Part shown: positions 12,680-14,766 of the stretch, in pieces
Numbering within the stretch: the first letter of the stretch is position 1
Layout: every line of letters starts with the position of its first letter
Origin: Chloroflexota bacterium
GTDB taxonomy: Bacteria > Chloroflexota > Anaerolineae > 4572-78 > J111
Length of the DNA stretch: 14,766 nt
Assembly: GCA_003694775.1 (NCBI GenBank)
Contig: RFJV01000048.1
Coordinates: 1 to 14,766, forward strand
Reading direction: 5' to 3'
Made by a program: the position numbers and the translations under genes
Notes under the pieces: model-generated
Database searches by the model: none
What the model was told of the DNA's origin: nothing
The model's input: only the letters and a program-made list of their open reading frames with translations

Positions 12680-13987
12680 ATGAGAAACACCGTGCTGACA
12701 CTCAATGATGGGGCACACGTGGGTATCGTGGGCGGGGGGCCTGCCGGGAGCTTTTTTGCCCTGCATTTACTGCGCTACGGCCGGCAGACCGGCAGGTCGT
12801 TCCGCGTGGTCATTTTTGAAAACCGCGACTTCAGCCGACCCGGACCACCGGGGTGCGCCCGCTGTGCCGGTTTGCTGTCTGCGGGGCTTCAGGCCGGCTT
12901 GCGGCGGCTGGGGCTGGACCTGCCGCCGGAAGTCATCCAGAGCCGCGCCGACAGCTACGTGCTCCACCTGGCCGACGGCGCGGTAGAAATCTTCCCCCCC
13001 AGGGACCGGTCCATTATCAGCGTGTACCGGAGCCGCGGACCGCGGCTTCACCCCCTGCCCCGCGAAGTCAACTTTGACGAGTGGCTTCTCCACCATGCCG
13101 AACAGGCCGGCGCCAGCATCGTCCGGCGGACGGTCAAAAAAATCAGCCTGACCCCCACCCCCCAGATAGAAACCCGCCAGGAGCGGTATACCTTTGACCT
13201 GGTGGTGCTGGCCGCGGGGGTCAACGGCCAGCGCATCCAGTTTGAAAACTGCGGCTACCGCCCCCCAAAAACGGAAACAATGGTGCAGGACGAACTGGCT
13301 CTCCTGCCCGGCGGTCGCCGGCGGGTGCAGGTCTTTTTTGGCGCCCGGCCTCATATTACCTTTGGCGCCACCGTCCCCAAAGGCAACCTGGTCAATCTCA
13401 GCCTGCTGGGAAAAGGGCTGAACCTGCAAGCGGTGGATGAATTTCTGACCGACATCGGCGCGTCCGCGGGCGTCCAGCGGCTGTGCGGCTGTAAACCGCA
13501 CATTGCCGTAGCCCCCGCCAGAGGCTGCTACGCCGACCGGTTTGTCGCCGTGGGCGATGCGGCCGTTACCCGGCTGTACAAGGACGGCATCGGCTCGGCG
13601 TACCGTACGGCCCGGCAGGCCGCCCGTACCGCCGTGTTCCAGGGCATCGACAGGGCCAGCTTCCGCCGCGGGTATGCCCCCCTGTGCCGCCAGATTGCCC
13701 TGGATAACCTGTTTGGGCGCATCCTTTACCTGGCCTGGCATCTCACCGGACGGGTCAAAATTCTGACCCATCTCTGGCTGTACGCCCTTAACGACCGGCA
13801 GACCAACCAGTGGGCCGCAAACCGCTGTCGCCGCGCCCTGTGGAATATGTTCACCGGCGACGACAGCTACCGCAATATTTTCTTCAGTCTGGTTGACCCG
13901 CGCATCGCCTGGTTTGTGCTGGCAACCGGCTGGCGACTATGGCCGCAGAAACTTCTGCGCCGGAAATGGAGCGAATGGAGCCAATGA
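12680..13987 (+). CDS. FAD-dependent oxidoreductase of geranylgeranyl-reductase type
   Basis: A 435-residue flavoprotein. FAD-binding GGGPAG lies at 18-23, and FVAVGDAAVTRLYKDGIGSA (from 288) is the second FAD motif of the p-hydroxybenzoate hydroxylase/geranylgeranyl reductase superfamily. The segment GCARCAGLLS (58-67) stands where geranylgeranyl reductases have their Cys-Gly-Gly-x-Leu-Ser motif, and it adds a second cysteine. The C-terminal 120 residues are rich in Arg, Trp and aromatic residues and contain a moderately hydrophobic stretch, so membrane contact is possible. The substrate is unknown; reduction of an isoprenoid or quinone-like compound would fit the fold. ATG at 12680 follows AGGGGGG. 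The stop overlaps the next gene's ATG (ATGA), so the two are coupled. Confidence 0.82.
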   Translation: MRNTVLTLNDGAHVGIVGGGPAGSFFALHLLRYGRQTGRSFRVVIFENRDFSRPGPPGCARCAGLLSAGLQAGLRRLGLDLPPEVIQSRADSYVLHLADGAVEIFPPRDRSIISVYRSRGPRLHPLPREVNFDEWLLHHAEQAGASIVRRTVKKISLTPTPQIETRQERYTFDLVVLAAGVNGQRIQFENCGYRPPKTETMVQDELALLPGGRRRVQVFFGARPHITFGATVPKGNLVNLSLLGKGLNLQAVDEFLTDIGASAGVQRLCGCKPHIAVAPARGCYADRFVAVGDAAVTRLYKDGIGSAYRTARQAARTAVFQGIDRASFRRGYAPLCRQIALDNLFGRILYLAWHLTGRVKILTHLWLYALNDRQTNQWAANRCRRALWNMFTGDDSYRNIFFSLVDPRIAWFVLATGWRLWPQKLLRRKWSEWSQ

Positions 13988-14766
13988 ACCTGGAACCTTT
14001 GCAGGATGGTCAAACGGCAGTGGTTATCGGCGGGGGACCGGGCGGCGCGGCCTGCGCCATCGCCCTGAAAAAGCTGGCCCGCGAAACAGGCCGGCAGGTA
14101 AACGTCCTCCTGTTCGACGGCAAAGCCTCGGTGGGCGAAACCCACTACAACCAGTGTGTCGGCGTGCTCTCGCCCCCTATCGAGCAGGTAATGGCCCGGA
14201 TTGGCATCCCTTTTCCGCACCATCTGGTCCAGCGGAAAATCCGGGCGTACGTCCTCCACGGCGAAACCCGCCAGATTCGCCTGACCGAAGCCGGAGAGGT
14301 CAGCTACGCCACCCGGCGGGTGGAGTTTGACACCTACATGCTCAACCAGGCCCGCGAGCAAGGGGTAGAGGTGCGGCCCAGCCGGGTCACCGACCTGGAA
14401 TTCCTGCCCGACCGGGTCAACGTGTACGCCGAAGGCTCCCGCTGTGAGGCCGCGGTGGTGTTTGGCGCGTTCGGCCTGGACCCCGGCGCGTCGGCCATGC
14501 TGGCCCAGGCCACCTCGTACCGTCCCCCGCGCTTCCTGGTTTCCATGGTCACCAAGATTCACCCCCCACCCGGCCTGCTGGAGCCGTTTGGCGAGACCAT
14601 TTACGCCTTTCTGCCCCGCAATCCCCGGATTGAGTTCGGGGCGATTACCCCCAAAGGCAACCATGTCACCGTAAACCTGGCCGGGGCCAGGGTAGACAGC
14701 CGCGATATGGACGCGTTTCTGGCCTACCCGCCGGTTCGCCGCCGGCTCTACTTTGCCGACCCGCAG
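13984..14766 (+). CDS. Second geranylgeranyl-reductase-type flavoprotein, cut by the window end
   Basis: The frame is open from 13984 to the last base, giving 261 residues without a stop. FAD motif GGGPGG is at 16-21, and HYNQCVGVLS (54-63) is the counterpart of the cysteine motif in the preceding gene. Near the end, IEFGAITPKGNHVTVNLAG aligns with HITFGATVPKGNLVNLSLLG of that protein, so the two are tandem paralogues. The start is uncertain: in-frame ATGs occur at 13939, 13966, 13975 and 13984. I chose 13984, which gives the ATGA overlap and a normal distance to the FAD motif; GGAG elements lie at 13968 and 13977. The C-terminal half lies outside the window. Its substrate is unknown. Confidence 0.8.
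   Translation, partial: MNLEPLQDGQTAVVIGGGPGGAACAIALKKLARETGRQVNVLLFDGKASVGETHYNQCVGVLSPPIEQVMARIGIPFPHHLVQRKIRAYVLHGETRQIRLTEAGEVSYATRRVEFDTYMLNQAREQGVEVRPSRVTDLEFLPDRVNVYAEGSRCEAAVVFGAFGLDPGASAMLAQATSYRPPRFLVSMVTKIHPPPGLLEPFGETIYAFLPRNPRIEFGAITPKGNHVTVNLAGARVDSRDMDAFLAYPPVRRRLYFADPQ

Overview
This GC-rich window (about 60% by eye) looks like a chromosomal segment of a Gram-positive-like or Chloroflexota (Anaerolineae-type) bacterium. That placement is an inference from the flavour of the proteins and is weak; there is no rRNA or other taxonomic marker. I see no tRNA, rRNA, CRISPR array or insertion sequence.

Left part (1-2400): a small three-helix membrane protein closed by a textbook terminator; a minus-strand mazEF toxin-antitoxin pair with a near-consensus promoter that carries a palindromic operator; and a secreted minus-strand protein built of three copies of one beta-rich repeat. 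Middle part (2400-7000): recJ (single-strand exonuclease) followed by a full-length Ada-type methyl-DNA repair regulator, preceded by what looks like its own Ada box. A convergent flavoprotein of the pyridine nucleotide-disulfide reductase fold has lost both redox cysteines.

Right part (7000-12600): an ECF sigma factor and an overlapping soluble zinc anti-sigma factor. A 470-base gene-free stretch follows, holding tandem repeats, an extended -10 promoter, a strongly structured leader and an intrinsic terminator only about 45 bases before the next start codon. Then comes a four-gene group 1 [NiFe]-hydrogenase operon: Tat-exported small subunit, large subunit, cytochrome b and maturation protease, closed by a perfect 30-base palindromic terminator. 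The last part (12640-end) holds two tandem, translationally coupled flavoproteins of geranylgeranyl-reductase type, the second cut by the window edge.

The most interesting signal is in the hydrogenase. The large-subunit frame is interrupted by one in-frame UGA exactly where the second cysteine of the N-terminal nickel-binding motif (RxCGxC) belongs, and the frame then continues with full conservation to a normal C-terminus. A hairpin that fits the bacterial SECIS rules lies 23 bases after the UGA. This is best read as selenocysteine at the Ni-Fe bridging position. Classical [NiFeSe] enzymes instead carry it at a terminal ligand in the C-terminal motif. The partner small subunit has asparagine in place of one of the four proximal-cluster cysteines. 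Together with the leader/terminator arrangement upstream, this is an unusual hydrogenase system worth checking first.
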